A stretch of 64,000 nucleotides of DNA from positions 4,030,001-4,094,000 of the forward strand of contig NZ_AP024109.1 in assembly GCF_016591715.1 (NCBI RefSeq), read 5' to 3'. The notes beneath the pieces were generated by a model that saw only the letters and a list, made by a program, of their open reading frames with translations, searched no databases and had not been told where the DNA came from. Position 1 is the first letter of the stretch. The number at the start of each line of letters is the position of its first letter. This DNA comes from Mesorhizobium sp. J8. Lineage in GTDB: Bacteria; Pseudomonadota; Alphaproteobacteria; Rhizobiales; Rhizobiaceae. Positions 1 to 8,662 of the stretch are shown here, piece by piece. The translations under genes and the position numbers were made by a program.

Positions 1-180
1 GCGCCGTCAAGGCTGTCTCCGGATACCACAACCGCCCTAACCCATGGAACGGCCGAAGGAAAGCCGCAATGGAGGCCGCAAGCGCACTTCATCCTTGAAC
101 CTTGCGGCTTCCGGTGCCAAATCTGGCGCAGATTTTTCGCATTCGGCCGTTTTGGGGCCAATGCCGGCAAACGGACAAAA
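1..180. other. Upstream region of map, no assignable gene
   Basis: No recognisable gene can be assigned here. The reading frame of map stays open leftward to the window edge, but the translated residues before position 181 show no methionine aminopeptidase similarity and look like GC-biased non-coding sequence. The region probably contains the map promoter; I see no clear -35/-10 pair. Confidence 0.4.
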
Positions 181-1008
181 ATGGTTACCTATCTCGACGC
201 CTCCACGGCCCCGCTGCGAAACACCGGCCAGATCCGCCTCTATGGCGAGGAAGGCTTTGCCGGCATGCGCAAGGCCTGCGATCTGACCGCGCGCTGCCTC
301 GACGAGCTCGTGCCGATGGTGAAGCCCGGCGTAACGACCGAAGCGATCGACCGCTTCGTCTTCGAGTTCGGCATGGACCATGGCGCGCTGCCGGCGACGC
401 TCAATTACCGCGGCTACACCAAGTCGTCCTGCACTTCGATCAATCACGTCGTCTGCCACGGCATTCCCGACAACAAGCCACTGAAGGAAGGCGACATCGT
501 CAACATCGACGTCACCTACATCCTCGACGGCTGGCATGGCGATTCGTCCCGCATGTATCCGGTCGGCACCATCAAGCGCGCCGCCGAACGCTTGCTCGAG
601 GTAACTTACGAGTGCCTGATGCGCGGCATCGCCGCGATCAAGCCCGGCGCCCGCACCGGCGCCATCGGCGCCGCGATCCAGACCTATGCCGAGGCCGAGC
701 GCTGCTCGGTGGTGCGCGATTTCTGCGGCCACGGCGTGGGCCAGCTTTTCCACGACGCGCCGAACATCCTGCATTACGGCACCGTCAATGAAGGCGTCGA
801 GATGCGGCCCGGCATGATCTTCACCGTCGAGCCGATGATCAATCTCGGCCGTCCGCATGTGAAGGTTCTGTCGGACGGCTGGACCGCGGTGACCCGCGAC
901 CGCTCGCTGTCGGCGCAGTACGAGCACACGATCGGCGTCACCGACAGCGGCTGCGAGATCTTCACTTTGTCGCCGAAAAAGCTCGACCGCCCTGGCTTGC
1001 CGGCCTAG
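181..1008 (+). CDS. map: Methionine aminopeptidase, type I
   Basis: Metalloprotease of 275 residues that removes the initiator methionine from nascent proteins in the cytoplasm. The pita-bread fold is recognisable from its order of motifs: the first metal-ligand region with [16 protein letters not shown] near residues 104-119, GHGVG near residue 184 with the following HDAPN, FTVEPM near 214, and the final acidic/His stretch YEHTIGVT near 246. Length is normal for the bacterial type I family with a short N-terminal extension. ATG at 181 gives the start expected for rhizobial homologues ([11 protein letters not shown]). radC follows 35 nt downstream on the same strand, an arrangement common in rhizobia. 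Confidence 0.95.
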   Translation: MVTYLDASTAPLRNTGQIRLYGEEGFAGMRKACDLTARCLDELVPMVKPGVTTEAIDRFVFEFGMDHGALPATLNYRGYTKSSCTSINHVVCHGIPDNKPLKEGDIVNIDVTYILDGWHGDSSRMYPVGTIKRAAERLLEVTYECLMRGIAAIKPGARTGAIGAAIQTYAEAERCSVVRDFCGHGVGQLFHDAPNILHYGTVNEGVEMRPGMIFTVEPMINLGRPHVKVLSDGWTAVTRDRSLSAQYEHTIGVTDSGCEIFTLSPKKLDRPGLPA

Positions 1009-1043
1009 AACTTGGACTAAGCCTGAGGGGGAGCGGGCGAATA

Positions 1044-1805
1044 ATGGGCAAAGTCGAGGACGAGCGGGCGTTCTTTTCCGAAAGCTGGATCGAACCGCCC
1101 GAGACGGCGCCGAAAAAGACTGCGGCAGCGGAAAAGCCCCATTATCACGGCCATCGCGACCGCCTGCGCGAACGTTTTGCCGCCGGTGGACCAGACGCGC
1201 TGCCCGACTATGAGCTGCTCGAGCTGCTGCTCTTCCGGCTGATCCCGCGCGTCGACACCAAGCCGATCGCCAAGGCGCTGATCGCCCGTTTCGGCTCGCT
1301 CGCCGAGGTGCTCGGCGCGCCGGCATCCCTGCTCGAGGAAGTCAAAGGCATCGGTCCGACAGTCGCGACCGATCTCAAGGTCATCGCCGCGACGGCCCAG
1401 CGTATGGCGCGCGGCGAGGTGCGCGGCCGCGAAGTCCTGTCCAACTGGACGCAACTGCTCGACTATTGCCGTTCGGCCATGGCTTTCGAGAACCGCGAGC
1501 AGTTTCGCGTGTTGTTCCTCGACAAGAAAAACGGGCTGATCGCCGACGAGGTGCAGCAGACCGGCACGGTCGACCACACGCCGGTCTATCCGCGCGAGGT
1601 GGTGAAGCGCGCGCTCGAACTCTCCGCCAGCGCCGTCATCCTGGTGCACAATCACCCTTCGGGCGATCCGACGCCGTCGCGCGCGGACATCGAGATGACC
1701 AAGCAGATCATCGACACGGCGAAACCCCTCGGCATCGCCGTGCACGACCACATCATCATCGGCCGCAAGGGCAATGCCTCGATGAAGGGCCTGCTGCTGA
1801 TCTGA
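1044..1805 (+). CDS. radC: RadC family JAB/MPN-domain protein
   Basis: 253-residue protein of the RadC/UPF0758 family. The N-terminal part (about residues 30-110) carries the helix-hairpin-helix-like UPF0758 region, with [13 protein letters not shown] as the HhH motif. The C-terminal half is a JAB1/MPN metallopeptidase-like domain with the metal-binding motif [15 protein letters not shown] near residues 200-214. The family was once linked to DNA repair, but its true substrate is unknown. It sits directly behind map and 17 nt before the isochorismatase-fold gene, so the three genes may be co-transcribed. Confidence 0.9.
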   Translation: MGKVEDERAFFSESWIEPPETAPKKTAAAEKPHYHGHRDRLRERFAAGGPDALPDYELLELLLFRLIPRVDTKPIAKALIARFGSLAEVLGAPASLLEEVKGIGPTVATDLKVIAATAQRMARGEVRGREVLSNWTQLLDYCRSAMAFENREQFRVLFLDKKNGLIADEVQQTGTVDHTPVYPREVVKRALELSASAVILVHNHPSGDPTPSRADIEMTKQIIDTAKPLGIAVHDHIIIGRKGNASMKGLLLI

Positions 1806-1822
1806 AACCGGGAAGAATCGGC

Positions 1823-2431
1823 ATGTCCCACCAGGAACCGTGGCCGTTCGACAAGGCGCGCGCCGCCCTGCTGGTCATCGACATGCAAAGCGACTTCGTC
1901 GACGAAGGCGCGGTGATGGAAGTGGCGATGGCCCGACATCGCATTCCGGTCATGCGGCGGGTGATCGACCTGTGCCGCGCACATGGCGTTCCGGTGATCT
2001 ACACGCAGCATGTCCTGAGCGACCATTTCGACATCTCGCCGCTCGAAACCGCCTACCAGCCGAGGCTGAAGGCCAAGGGCATGCGCGAAGGCAGCGCCGG
2101 CACCGAGATCGTCGCGGAGCTTAGCCCTCGCCCCGGCGAGGTGGTCATCAAGAAGCACCGCTACGACGCCTTCCACAACACCCAGTTGGAAACGGTGCTG
2201 CGCAACATCCGGGGCGCCGGCCAGGTCGACACCGTCATCATCATCGGCACGGTGACCAGCATCTGCTGTGAATCGACGGCCCGCAGCGCCTTCATGCGCG
2301 ACTTCAAGGTGGCTTTTATCAGCGACGCCAATGGCGGGCTGGACGAGGCATCGCACAATGCGACGCTCGCTATCATCGGCAAGGTGTTCGGGCGCGTAAT
2401 GACGGCCTCGGAGCTTGCGAGCTTACTTTAG
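1823..2431 (+). CDS. Isochorismatase-fold cysteine hydrolase
   Basis: Cysteine hydrolase of 202 residues. The catalytic triad of the isochorismatase/nicotinamidase superfamily is visible: Asp in LLVIDMQSDF, Lys in VVIKKHRYDAF and Cys in TVTSICCESTARSA. The start at 1823 (MSHQEPWPF) was chosen because the longer in-frame extension overlaps radC in another frame and has no family similarity. The family covers nicotinamidase, N-carbamoylsarcosine amidase, ureidoacrylate and biuret hydrolases, and the sequence alone does not pick one. It follows radC by 17 nt. Confidence 0.85.
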   Translation: MSHQEPWPFDKARAALLVIDMQSDFVDEGAVMEVAMARHRIPVMRRVIDLCRAHGVPVIYTQHVLSDHFDISPLETAYQPRLKAKGMREGSAGTEIVAELSPRPGEVVIKKHRYDAFHNTQLETVLRNIRGAGQVDTVIIIGTVTSICCESTARSAFMRDFKVAFISDANGGLDEASHNATLAIIGKVFGRVMTASELASLL

Positions 2432-2441
2432 GCGGCAACCT

Positions 2442-2954
2442 TCAAGGCGGATCGGTTTTGCAGCTCGCCGCGATCTGGCCGATCGCATCGGCAAGACCGG
2501 CGAGCTCGAAATCGGCCTCGCCGCGCCCCGAGAGCAGGCCGAAGCGCCACGACAGTGTCAGCCGGTTCGCCGAAGCCAGACGCCTGATGCCGTCGTCCCC
2601 TTCCCTGAACAGCGTCCTGCCGCGCGGGCCGACCGACCAGCTTTCGTCGGTTTTGCCGCCGCCATCGACGATGACGGAGATGGTGATCTTGCGGCTGGCG
2701 GAGACGGCGTCGTTGAGCTGGAGCCATTCGCTCCACCGCGGTTCGCCGTCGGGCCGGCAAGCCAAGGTCAGCACCGGGCTGTAGCCCAGCGCCCCGCCGC
2801 CGGTGATCAACTTGTTGCTGGCATGCAGCGATGCCGTGATCTGGCCGTCGTCGCCGGCGCCGAGGCTCCAATTGCCGAGGTCCGGCTCGGCCGCCGCGGC
2901 GCCGGTAGCCGCGGCAAACAAGAGCGCCGCGGCGGCGACCACGTCTCTCATCAT
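2442..2954 (-). CDS. Conserved exported protein of unknown function
   Basis: 170-residue protein with a clear Sec signal peptide (MMRDVVAAAALLFAAATG, cleavage near AAAA-EPD). The mature part is soluble, with a pattern of beta strands, a cysteine near the middle (LTLACRPDGEP) and one near the C-terminus. Internal Met 2954 was preferred over 2981 because it makes a compact signal peptide. The gene is convergent with the isochorismatase-fold gene, with 10 nt between their stops. I do not recognise a named family; a periplasmic role is inferred only from the signal peptide. Confidence 0.7.
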   Translation of the reverse strand: MMRDVVAAAALLFAAATGAAAAEPDLGNWSLGAGDDGQITASLHASNKLITGGGALGYSPVLTLACRPDGEPRWSEWLQLNDAVSASRKITISVIVDGGGKTDESWSVGPRGRTLFREGDDGIRRLASANRLTLSWRFGLLSGRGEADFELAGLADAIGQIAASCKTDPP

Positions 2955-3093
2955 GAACCCCAGCCTCACCAACGCCTCCAAACACCCGCGAATGCGATCA
3001 GACGCAGATAATGTTCAACGGTTGGTATCGCCAGCGGCGGACCGCCAAGACAAGTAGACTGTGTTGCCGCGCCGCCACAATGAAGCAGCTCCT

Positions 3094-3200
3094 AATACAT
3101 GTCGCCCGGAAGTGTGCAGTGGTTTCTGGAACAACGACATGCATCAAAACAAAGACTTGAAGCGCGTCGGCTCAATCCGGTTCAGCGCGACCCGCTTAAT
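3094..3200. repeat. RIME-like mosaic repeat, copy 1
   Basis: About 105 bp beginning ATGTCGCCCGGAAGTGTGC and ending in GTTCAGCGCGACCCGCTT. It contains two adjacent dyads: TGTCG...CGACA in the left half and AAGCGCGTCG...CGCGACCCGCTT in the right half. The same element occurs at 18094-18200 and 24552-24655, so it is an interspersed intergenic repeat. Length and double-palindrome layout resemble the rhizobial RIME elements. This copy is more diverged than the other two and lies just beyond the tig terminator. Confidence 0.8.
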
Positions 3201-3202
3201 GA

Positions 3203-3225
3203 AAAAGGCCGCCCGGAGGCGGCCA
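3203..3225 (-). terminator. Rho-independent terminator of tig
   Basis: On the minus strand GGCCGCC-TCC-GGGCGGCC is followed directly by TTTTT, starting about 25 nt after the tig stop codon. It is a strong GC stem with a T-tract, the classical intrinsic terminator arrangement. Confidence 0.85.
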
Positions 3226-3250
3226 TTCTAAATCGCGATATTGAGACCTG

Positions 3251-4747
3251 TTACTCGGCTTCCTTGGCAGCCTTCTTCTTCGGCGCGGCCTTCTTCTTCG
3301 GCTCCTCGGTCTCGGCGGCGGCTTCATCTGCCTCTGCCTTGGCTTCGGCCTTCTTGGAGGAGGCCTTCTTCGCCGGCTTCGCCTTGGCCTTGGTCGCGGT
3401 TTCGGCCTCTTCGTCGTCGGCCATCAGCTCGTCCTTGCCGACCTTGACGTCATTGACCGTAATCTGGCCGAGCAGATAGTCGACGACCTTCTCCTCGAAC
3501 ATCGGCGCCCTCAGCGCGTTGATGGCTTCCGGATTGCTGCGATAGAACTCGAAGGCTTCCTGCTGCTGATTGGCCGGGAAACGGCGCACCTGCTCGAACA
3601 GGCCGCGCTGCAGTTCCTCGTCCGACACAGTGATGCCGGCCTTCTCACCGATCTCGGCGAGCACCAGGCCGAGCCGCACGCGGCGCTCGGCAAGGCGCAT
3701 ATATTCGGCTCGCGCCTCTTCTTCGGTCGTGTCCTCGTCGGTGAAGGTGCGGCCGGCGGCTTCGAGGTCGCGGTTGACCTGAGCCCAGATGTTGTTGAAC
3801 TCGGCCTCGACGAGCTTCGACGGCGCCTCGAAGGAGTAGGATGCGTCGAGCTGGTCGAGCAGCTGGCGCTTCACCTTCTGGCGGGTCATCGAACCGAACT
3901 GGTTCTCGAGCTGGCCGCGCACGATCTCGCGCAGGCGTTCGAGCGATTCCAGGCCGAGATTCTTGGCCGTCTCGTCGTTGATTTCCAGCGCGCCGGGTGC
4001 CGACACTTCCTTGACGGTGACGTCGAACGTGGCTTCCTTGCCGGCCAGATGCGCCGCCTGGTAGTTTTCGGGGAAGGTGACGGTGATCTGCTTCTCGTCG
4101 CCGGCCTTCGTGCCGATCAACTGGTCCTCGAAGCCCGGGATGAACTCCTTAGAGCCGAGCACCAGCGGCTGGTCGGTGCCGGCGCCGCCGGCGAAGGCCT
4201 CGCCGCCGATCTTGCCGACATAGTCGATGCTGACGCGGTCGCCCTCGACGGCCTTGCCGGTCTTCGGCTCGTAGCTGCGCGCCGATTCGGCAACGCGCTT
4301 GACCTGATCGTCGACTTCCTGCTCCGGCACGTCATAGACCTGACGCGTCACCTTGATGTCGGAGAAATCCTTGACCTCGATCGCCGGGATGACCTCGTAG
4401 TTGAGGCTGAATTCGAAGTCGGCGCCGCCAGCCAGGATCTTCTCGGCTTCCTTCTCGTCCTCGGTCATGATCACTTCGGGCTGCATGGCGGCCTTTTCGC
4501 CGCGCCCCGAGATGATCGAACGGGTCGAGTCGTTGAGGATCTCGTTGACGACCTCGGCCATGAACGACTTGCCGTACATCTTGCGCAGATGCTGCACCGG
4601 CACCTTGCCGGGTCGGAAGCCGTTGATGCGCACCTTGTCGCGGGCATCGTTCAGCCGCGCCATCAGCTTGGCTTCCATGTCACCGGCCGGCACGGTGATC
4701 TTGATCTCGCGCTTGAGACCGGAGTTGAGTGTTTCGGTGACCTGCAT
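3251..4747 (-). CDS. tig: Trigger factor, ribosome-associated chaperone
   Basis: 498-residue peptidyl-prolyl isomerase/chaperone that binds the ribosome exit tunnel. The N-terminal ribosome-binding domain contains the signature NGFRPGKVP near residues 42-50, followed by the FKBP-like PPIase domain (about 150-245, with [17 protein letters not shown]) and the helical C-terminal chaperone domain. The last roughly 50 residues form a charged tail rich in Lys, Ala and Glu ([19 protein letters not shown] and onward) that lengthens the protein well beyond the 432 residues of the E. coli protein; such tails are common in rhizobial homologues. The gene is transcribed alone toward its own terminator. 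Confidence 0.97.
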   Translation of the reverse strand: MQVTETLNSGLKREIKITVPAGDMEAKLMARLNDARDKVRINGFRPGKVPVQHLRKMYGKSFMAEVVNEILNDSTRSIISGRGEKAAMQPEVIMTEDEKEAEKILAGGADFEFSLNYEVIPAIEVKDFSDIKVTRQVYDVPEQEVDDQVKRVAESARSYEPKTGKAVEGDRVSIDYVGKIGGEAFAGGAGTDQPLVLGSKEFIPGFEDQLIGTKAGDEKQITVTFPENYQAAHLAGKEATFDVTVKEVSAPGALEINDETAKNLGLESLERLREIVRGQLENQFGSMTRQKVKRQLLDQLDASYSFEAPSKLVEAEFNNIWAQVNRDLEAAGRTFTDEDTTEEEARAEYMRLAERRVRLGLVLAEIGEKAGITVSDEELQRGLFEQVRRFPANQQQEAFEFYRSNPEAINALRAPMFEEKVVDYLLGQITVNDVKVGKDELMADDEEAETATKAKAKPAKKASSKKAEAKAEADEAAAETEEPKKKAAPKKKAAKEAE

Positions 4748-5090
4748 CCTAAAACCTTTGTCTTCACCAATGAGGCTGCCAAACGGTCCTTAGCCGTTCA
4801 CAGCCTGCCGGTATAATCTTGCCGGAAATGGCTTTCTGTACGGAACCCGGTGATTTGACCGCTCAGCGGCTCAAACTCTCCTGAACTGCACTTCCCAAAA
4901 TGTGAAGAAGTCTTTGTTTTTCCTACTTCTTCTTACATTCTGCAGAAGCGGATAGTCGCGTCCCGTCACATTCGACACGCCTTTTGTCACAGGCTAGGCT
5001 AATTTTCAACCATCTTCGCGCTCAGGCGAATAATGGCCATTTGAGCCCCGACATTGACAGAATGATGGCTACATGGGATTGCCGGGGAAA
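4748..5090. other. Intergenic region between tig and tRNA-Leu with a dyad
   Basis: No gene is seen. The stretch holds the divergent promoters of tig and tRNA-Leu. An imperfect inverted repeat spans 4899-4939: the left arm AATGTGAAGAAGT and the right arm ACTTCTTCTTACATT are complementary apart from a two-base insertion, with a 13-base pyrimidine-rich spacer. It lies about 150-190 bp upstream of the tig start. A TTGACA hexamer at 5054-5059 is a possible -35 for the tRNA, but the -10 region is weak. Confidence 0.5.
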
Positions 5091-5175
5091 GCGGATGTGG
5101 CGGAATTGGTAGACGCCCTGGATTTAGGTTCCAGTGCCGAAAGGCGTGGGGGTTCGAGTCCCTTCATCCGCACCA
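5091..5175 (+). tRNA. tRNA-Leu (anticodon UAG)
   Basis: An 85-nt class II tRNA with acceptor arms GCGGATG (5091-5097) and CATCCGC (5165-5171), discriminator A and encoded CCA. The anticodon stem CTGGA/TCCAG encloses the loop TTTAGGT, giving anticodon TAG at 5125-5127, which reads CUN leucine codons. A variable arm and the T-loop GGTTCGAGTCC are present. Confidence 0.97.
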
Positions 5176-5339
5176 CCCTTCGCTCTGACGAGCTTCGGGT
5201 TGCCGGTGACCCTGAGGTTCACGACCTATCTCCGAAGCCTCGGCGAACAAGACCCGGCACCAACCTCCTTCCCCTGCAGTCATCAAACCGACATTGAGGC
5301 TCTGTTAGCAGACTGGTTTGTTGTCGACCGGCAAGCCGC

Positions 5340-6548
5340 ATGCGCATCGCGATTCTGGACAGGACCATCGTTCGAACCTTGATCGTTCTTGCCGTTGCGC
5401 AGCTCATCGGCTGGGGTTCGGTTGGCCTGTTGGCGATCGTCGGCAGCCGGATAGCCGTCGACCTCAAAATGAGCATCGCGGCGGTGTTCGCCGGCAATTC
5501 GGTGTTCTATGTCGTCATGGGCCTATGGGCGCCACCGCTCGCAAAGGCTTTCAAGGCGTTCGGCGCCCGCCGCGTGATGATCATGGGCACGATCCTTGCC
5601 GCTCCGGGCTTCGCCACGCTGGCTGCCTCGCACGGGCCGGTGCTGTATTTTACCGCATGGGTTATCCTTGGCACGGCCGGAAGCGCGATGCTGACGACTG
5701 CGGCCTACATCATGCTGAACGAGGTTGCCGGCAGCACCGCCAAGAATGCCATCGGCATGCTGATGTTGATGACGGGTCTGTCGAGCAGCATCTTCTGGCC
5801 CGCTGCCGCCTTCCTATCCGGGTTGCTTGGCTGGCGTACGACTTGTCTTGTCTACGCAACGGCCATGGTCATGGTCTGCCTGCCGCTCTACGCCATTGGC
5901 TTGCCGCGTCGGCAGCCGCCGCCGAAAGATCCGTCGATAGCAGCGGCAACCCCGAAAACGCCCGCCGTCCCTACCGGCATCTTCCATCTGATCGTTTCAG
6001 CGATCACGCTCAACGCCTTCGTCACCTTCGGTTTCAGCGCCATACTGATCGAACTTCTCAAGGCCGAGGGACTTCCTGCCGGAGAAGCCGTCGCCTTCGG
6101 CTCTATGCTGGGCATTCTCCAGGTTGGCGCCAGAGGCCTCGATTTTCTGAGTGGCGGACGGTGGGACGGGATTACGACCGCTCTTTTCGCGGGGTTGGCG
6201 CTGCCGCTCGCCATGCTGCTTCTCATCACCGGCCAGGGCGCGCGCTGGTCGATTGCCGGCTTCATCCTACTCTATGGCCTTGGCAGCGGCATTCTTGCCG
6301 TGTCGCGCGCCACGATACCCTTGGTGTTCTATGATCAGGCCGCCTATGCGCAGGCCGCGTCCAATATCGCCTTGCCGCTCAACCTGATCTCCGCGGTATC
6401 GCCGCCCTTGCTGGCAGGGCTGTTGGCGCATTCCGGCAGCAAAGCCGTACTTGGCCTCGCCACGGTCTGTTCCTGCAGCGCATTTGTGGCATTGCTGCGG
6501 TTGAGCCGGCGCCGACCGGCCAAGGCCGCAGCCGGCGCCTCAACCTAA
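5340..6548 (+). CDS. MFS transporter
   Basis: 402-residue integral membrane protein with about twelve hydrophobic segments arranged as two six-helix halves and a central hydrophilic loop near residues 185-215 (RRQPPPKDPSIAAATPKTP). The loop after TM2 contains a weak MFS motif A remnant (AFKAFGARRVMIMG). Substrate cannot be told; the monocarboxylate/drug-efflux-like 12-TM group is plausible. The gene stands alone downstream of tRNA-Leu and converges on the GDYXXLXY gene, the two stops overlapping by 4 nt at 6545-6548. Confidence 0.85.
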   Translation: MRIAILDRTIVRTLIVLAVAQLIGWGSVGLLAIVGSRIAVDLKMSIAAVFAGNSVFYVVMGLWAPPLAKAFKAFGARRVMIMGTILAAPGFATLAASHGPVLYFTAWVILGTAGSAMLTTAAYIMLNEVAGSTAKNAIGMLMLMTGLSSSIFWPAAAFLSGLLGWRTTCLVYATAMVMVCLPLYAIGLPRRQPPPKDPSIAAATPKTPAVPTGIFHLIVSAITLNAFVTFGFSAILIELLKAEGLPAGEAVAFGSMLGILQVGARGLDFLSGGRWDGITTALFAGLALPLAMLLLITGQGARWSIAGFILLYGLGSGILAVSRATIPLVFYDQAAYAQAASNIALPLNLISAVSPPLLAGLLAHSGSKAVLGLATVCSCSAFVALLRLSRRRPAKAAAGAST

Positions 6549-7126
6549 TAAAGCGGTTCCTCGAACAGCGTCTTGTCGCCATCCACCAGCGCCTTGATCT
6601 GTGCCGTGCCGTCGGACGCGAGCGCGAGCTTGATGCCGAACGGTCGCACCCGCATGTCGTCCTGGATCGCCACGCCTTGGCCTTCCGGCAGATAGAAGCG
6701 GTCGATGCCATAGTCCGGAGCGATCGTCGCATCGACGTCGCGCAGACCCCAACCTTCGGCGATTCGTCCGGCTATGTCGGCCTCGTCCGGGCCGGGCTGC
6801 GCCGGCGCCTGGCCGAACCAGGCGACCGTCGGCTGCCAGTAGCCGTCGGGGCCTTTCTTCAACCGGATCACGATCGACGTGTCGTCGCTGGTGGACTTGC
6901 CTTGCGGAACATTGGCGATCAGCTTCACCGGGATGCGTGAAATGTTGTTGTTGAGCGAGATATAGTCGCCACGCAGCAGATCGCGCGGATCGACGGGTTC
7001 GACCTTCAAGAGCACTTCCTTGCCGTTGCGCAGGATCGCCGCCCGGCCGGCGATGATCCAGCTTAGGAAGCCGATCTGGGCAAGCGCCAGCACCAGCGCC
7101 GAGATGATGAGTTTCTTGCCGGTCAT
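6545..7126 (-). CDS. GDYXXLXY-domain membrane-anchored protein
   Basis: 193 residues with one N-terminal membrane helix (LIISALVLALAQIGFLSWII) and the signature RGDYISLNNNI close after it, the mark of the GDYXXLXY protein family. The rest is predicted to be extracytoplasmic. Function is unknown. Its start overlaps the stop of the DUF2157 gene by 4 nt (7123-7126), so the two proteins are almost certainly translationally coupled; this pair occurs together across many bacteria. Confidence 0.85.
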   Translation of the reverse strand: MTGKKLIISALVLALAQIGFLSWIIAGRAAILRNGKEVLLKVEPVDPRDLLRGDYISLNNNISRIPVKLIANVPQGKSTSDDTSIVIRLKKGPDGYWQPTVAWFGQAPAQPGPDEADIAGRIAEGWGLRDVDATIAPDYGIDRFYLPEGQGVAIQDDMRVRPFGIKLALASDGTAQIKALVDGDKTLFEEPLY

Positions 7127-8238
7127 GCCGCGGCTCCTGTCTCGGCAGCTTTCATGCGCTTCTCTACGCGGATGATGACCAGCGCCAGGATGCCGAGCAG
7201 CACCGCCGCCGCCAGGAAGAATCCGGCCGTATCCAGCATCGACCGCAAGGTGACGCCGTAGATAATGGCGAGTTCGAAGGCGAAGCCGGCATAGGCCAGC
7301 CAGCGCAGCCCCCTGCTCTCGCGGCCCGCCAGCATGATCGCCGCGACAATGCCGGCGAGGGCCACGACCGAGGCGACGGCGAAACCGCTGTTGTAGGTGC
7401 TTTCATCCGCCAGTTCGAACTGGACGATCGCCATGCCGGTGAGGAAGCCGAGCAAGGCGTGCAGGGGCAGCCGGCCACTCAGCTCAAGGATCCTGTCGAC
7501 CGGGTCGCCCGCAAGGACCGAAACAGCAAAAAGCAGCGCCGAGGCGATGGCCAGCGACACCGCCACCGGCAGCGTGTCGTGATCCGTCGCCAACAGGGCC
7601 AGATAAAGAATGATCGACAGAATGATCAGGTGACGCGCAGCCCGGCTGCGCGTCCAGAACGAGATGGCGAACAGGACGCTCGCCATGACGATGAAGAGAT
7701 GCGGAATTTCCGCGTGCCAGTAGAAGCCGAACCCCTTGAGAACCAGCCAGGCGTCCGCGATGCCGACCGCCGCCACGGTTAGCGGGTTGGAGCGCAGCGC
7801 CACCGCCGCCAGCGCCGTGCCGGCGCACCAGGTGAGCAGCGCCGAGGCTTCGTCCCCTGAGAGGTGATACATCTGGCCGATGAGCGCAATCGAGCCACCG
7901 AAAGCGGCGGCGGCAACGATCCACAGCGCCTCGCCGATCGCGGCATGGTCGCGCGTCTTCAGCACCGCGCCGCCGACATAGCCGGTAACGATGACCGCAA
8001 ACAGCGCCGCCACGCGAACGAGACGCGGGATGGTTTCCCAATTCGCCGCGACGAAGATCAGGATCGCGGCACCGAACAGAAGCGCCGCCATCATCGCCAG
8101 GATGGAGCCGAAACTGAGCGATGCGCGCTCGTTGGCCGCGACGTCGCGCGTCAATGCCTCCGCCGTGGCTGGATCGATCAGCCCGGCCTCCCGCCAGCGC
8201 GCGATATCCGCCCTCACCCGTGTCGCATAGCCCGCCAT
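7123..8238 (-). CDS. DUF2157 polytopic membrane protein
   Basis: 371 residues. A short cytoplasmic N-terminal region containing DIARWREAGLIDPATAEAL (typical DUF2157 start) is followed by roughly ten to eleven transmembrane helices to residue 355 and a basic C-terminal tail (RVEKRMKAAE). The family's biochemical role is unknown. It is the first gene of a two-gene operon with the GDYXXLXY partner; the two may form one membrane complex. Confidence 0.85.
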   Translation of the reverse strand: MAGYATRVRADIARWREAGLIDPATAEALTRDVAANERASLSFGSILAMMAALLFGAAILIFVAANWETIPRLVRVAALFAVIVTGYVGGAVLKTRDHAAIGEALWIVAAAAFGGSIALIGQMYHLSGDEASALLTWCAGTALAAVALRSNPLTVAAVGIADAWLVLKGFGFYWHAEIPHLFIVMASVLFAISFWTRSRAARHLIILSIILYLALLATDHDTLPVAVSLAIASALLFAVSVLAGDPVDRILELSGRLPLHALLGFLTGMAIVQFELADESTYNSGFAVASVVALAGIVAAIMLAGRESRGLRWLAYAGFAFELAIIYGVTLRSMLDTAGFFLAAAVLLGILALVIIRVEKRMKAAETGAAA

Positions 8239-8349
8239 GCTTTCCCCCGGAGCCCGGTCATGCCCTTAACCGGAACGGCCAAACCGTTGACGCAGCGGCA
8301 TTTTCCGATTCGGCCTTCTTTGTGACGCAGGCGTGAATGGCCGTTAATG

Positions 8350-8372
8350 TTGCATTGCACAATTTGCATTGC
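8350..8372 (+). promoter_or_regulatory. Direct repeat upstream of the DUF1127 genes
   Basis: The 9-mer TTGCATTGC is repeated at 8350-8358 and 8364-8372, a 14-bp period, about 100 bp before the first DUF1127 start. It could be a regulator site. In Brucella, small DUF1127 genes are controlled by the LysR-type regulator VtlR, but I cannot match a specific motif here. Confidence 0.3.
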
Positions 8373-8418
8373 TGCCATGCGCCAACGGCACTTTTAAACC
8401 GATACGATCCCACCTATT

Positions 8419-8440
8419 TTCCGTTCGTACACAAACGGAA
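8419..8440 (+). promoter_or_regulatory. Inverted repeat in DUF1127 leader
   Basis: TTCCGTT (8419-8425) and AACGGAA (8434-8440) form a 7-bp dyad with an 8-nt spacer, 33 nt before the first DUF1127 ATG. It could be an operator or a 5'UTR hairpin. Confidence 0.35.
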
Positions 8441-8472
8441 TGATCCGAACTAAAGACGAAACGAGCACTACC

Positions 8473-8613
8473 ATGAACCTGATCCGCAACTACCGCAACT
8501 GGCGCCGCTACCGGGAAACCGTTTCCGAGCTGAGCCGCCTGTCGAACCGTGAACTGACCGACCTCGGCATCAGCCGCAGCGACATCCACTACGTCGCCCG
8601 CAAGGCGGTCTAA
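8473..8613 (+). CDS. DUF1127 small protein, first copy
   Basis: A 46-residue basic protein (MNLIRNYRNWRRYRETVSEL start). It has the DUF1127 (YjiS-like) pattern: Arg/Tyr-rich helix, then LSRLSNRELTDLGISRSDI and a basic C-terminus ARKAV. It is too short for most ORF callers. Members act as small RNA-binding or stress/metabolic regulators in alphaproteobacteria; the CcaF1 protein of Rhodobacter, encoded just upstream of CcsR small RNAs, is the best known. Here the gene precedes a close paralogue and a six-hairpin RNA locus, the same arrangement. Confidence 0.9.
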   Translation: MNLIRNYRNWRRYRETVSELSRLSNRELTDLGISRSDIHYVARKAV

Positions 8614-8662
8614 TCCGCTTCGGACCGCAATGGTCCGAACCAGTTTTGAAGAGAGCAAGACA

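Noticed and set aside
1..180. In-frame N-terminal extension of map
   Set aside because: The frame is open to the window edge but has no similarity to methionine aminopeptidase, and ATG 181 gives the normal start.
5091..5175. tRNA-Leu as an integration site
   Set aside because: No copy of its 3' end was seen elsewhere in the window, and the flanking genes are ordinary.
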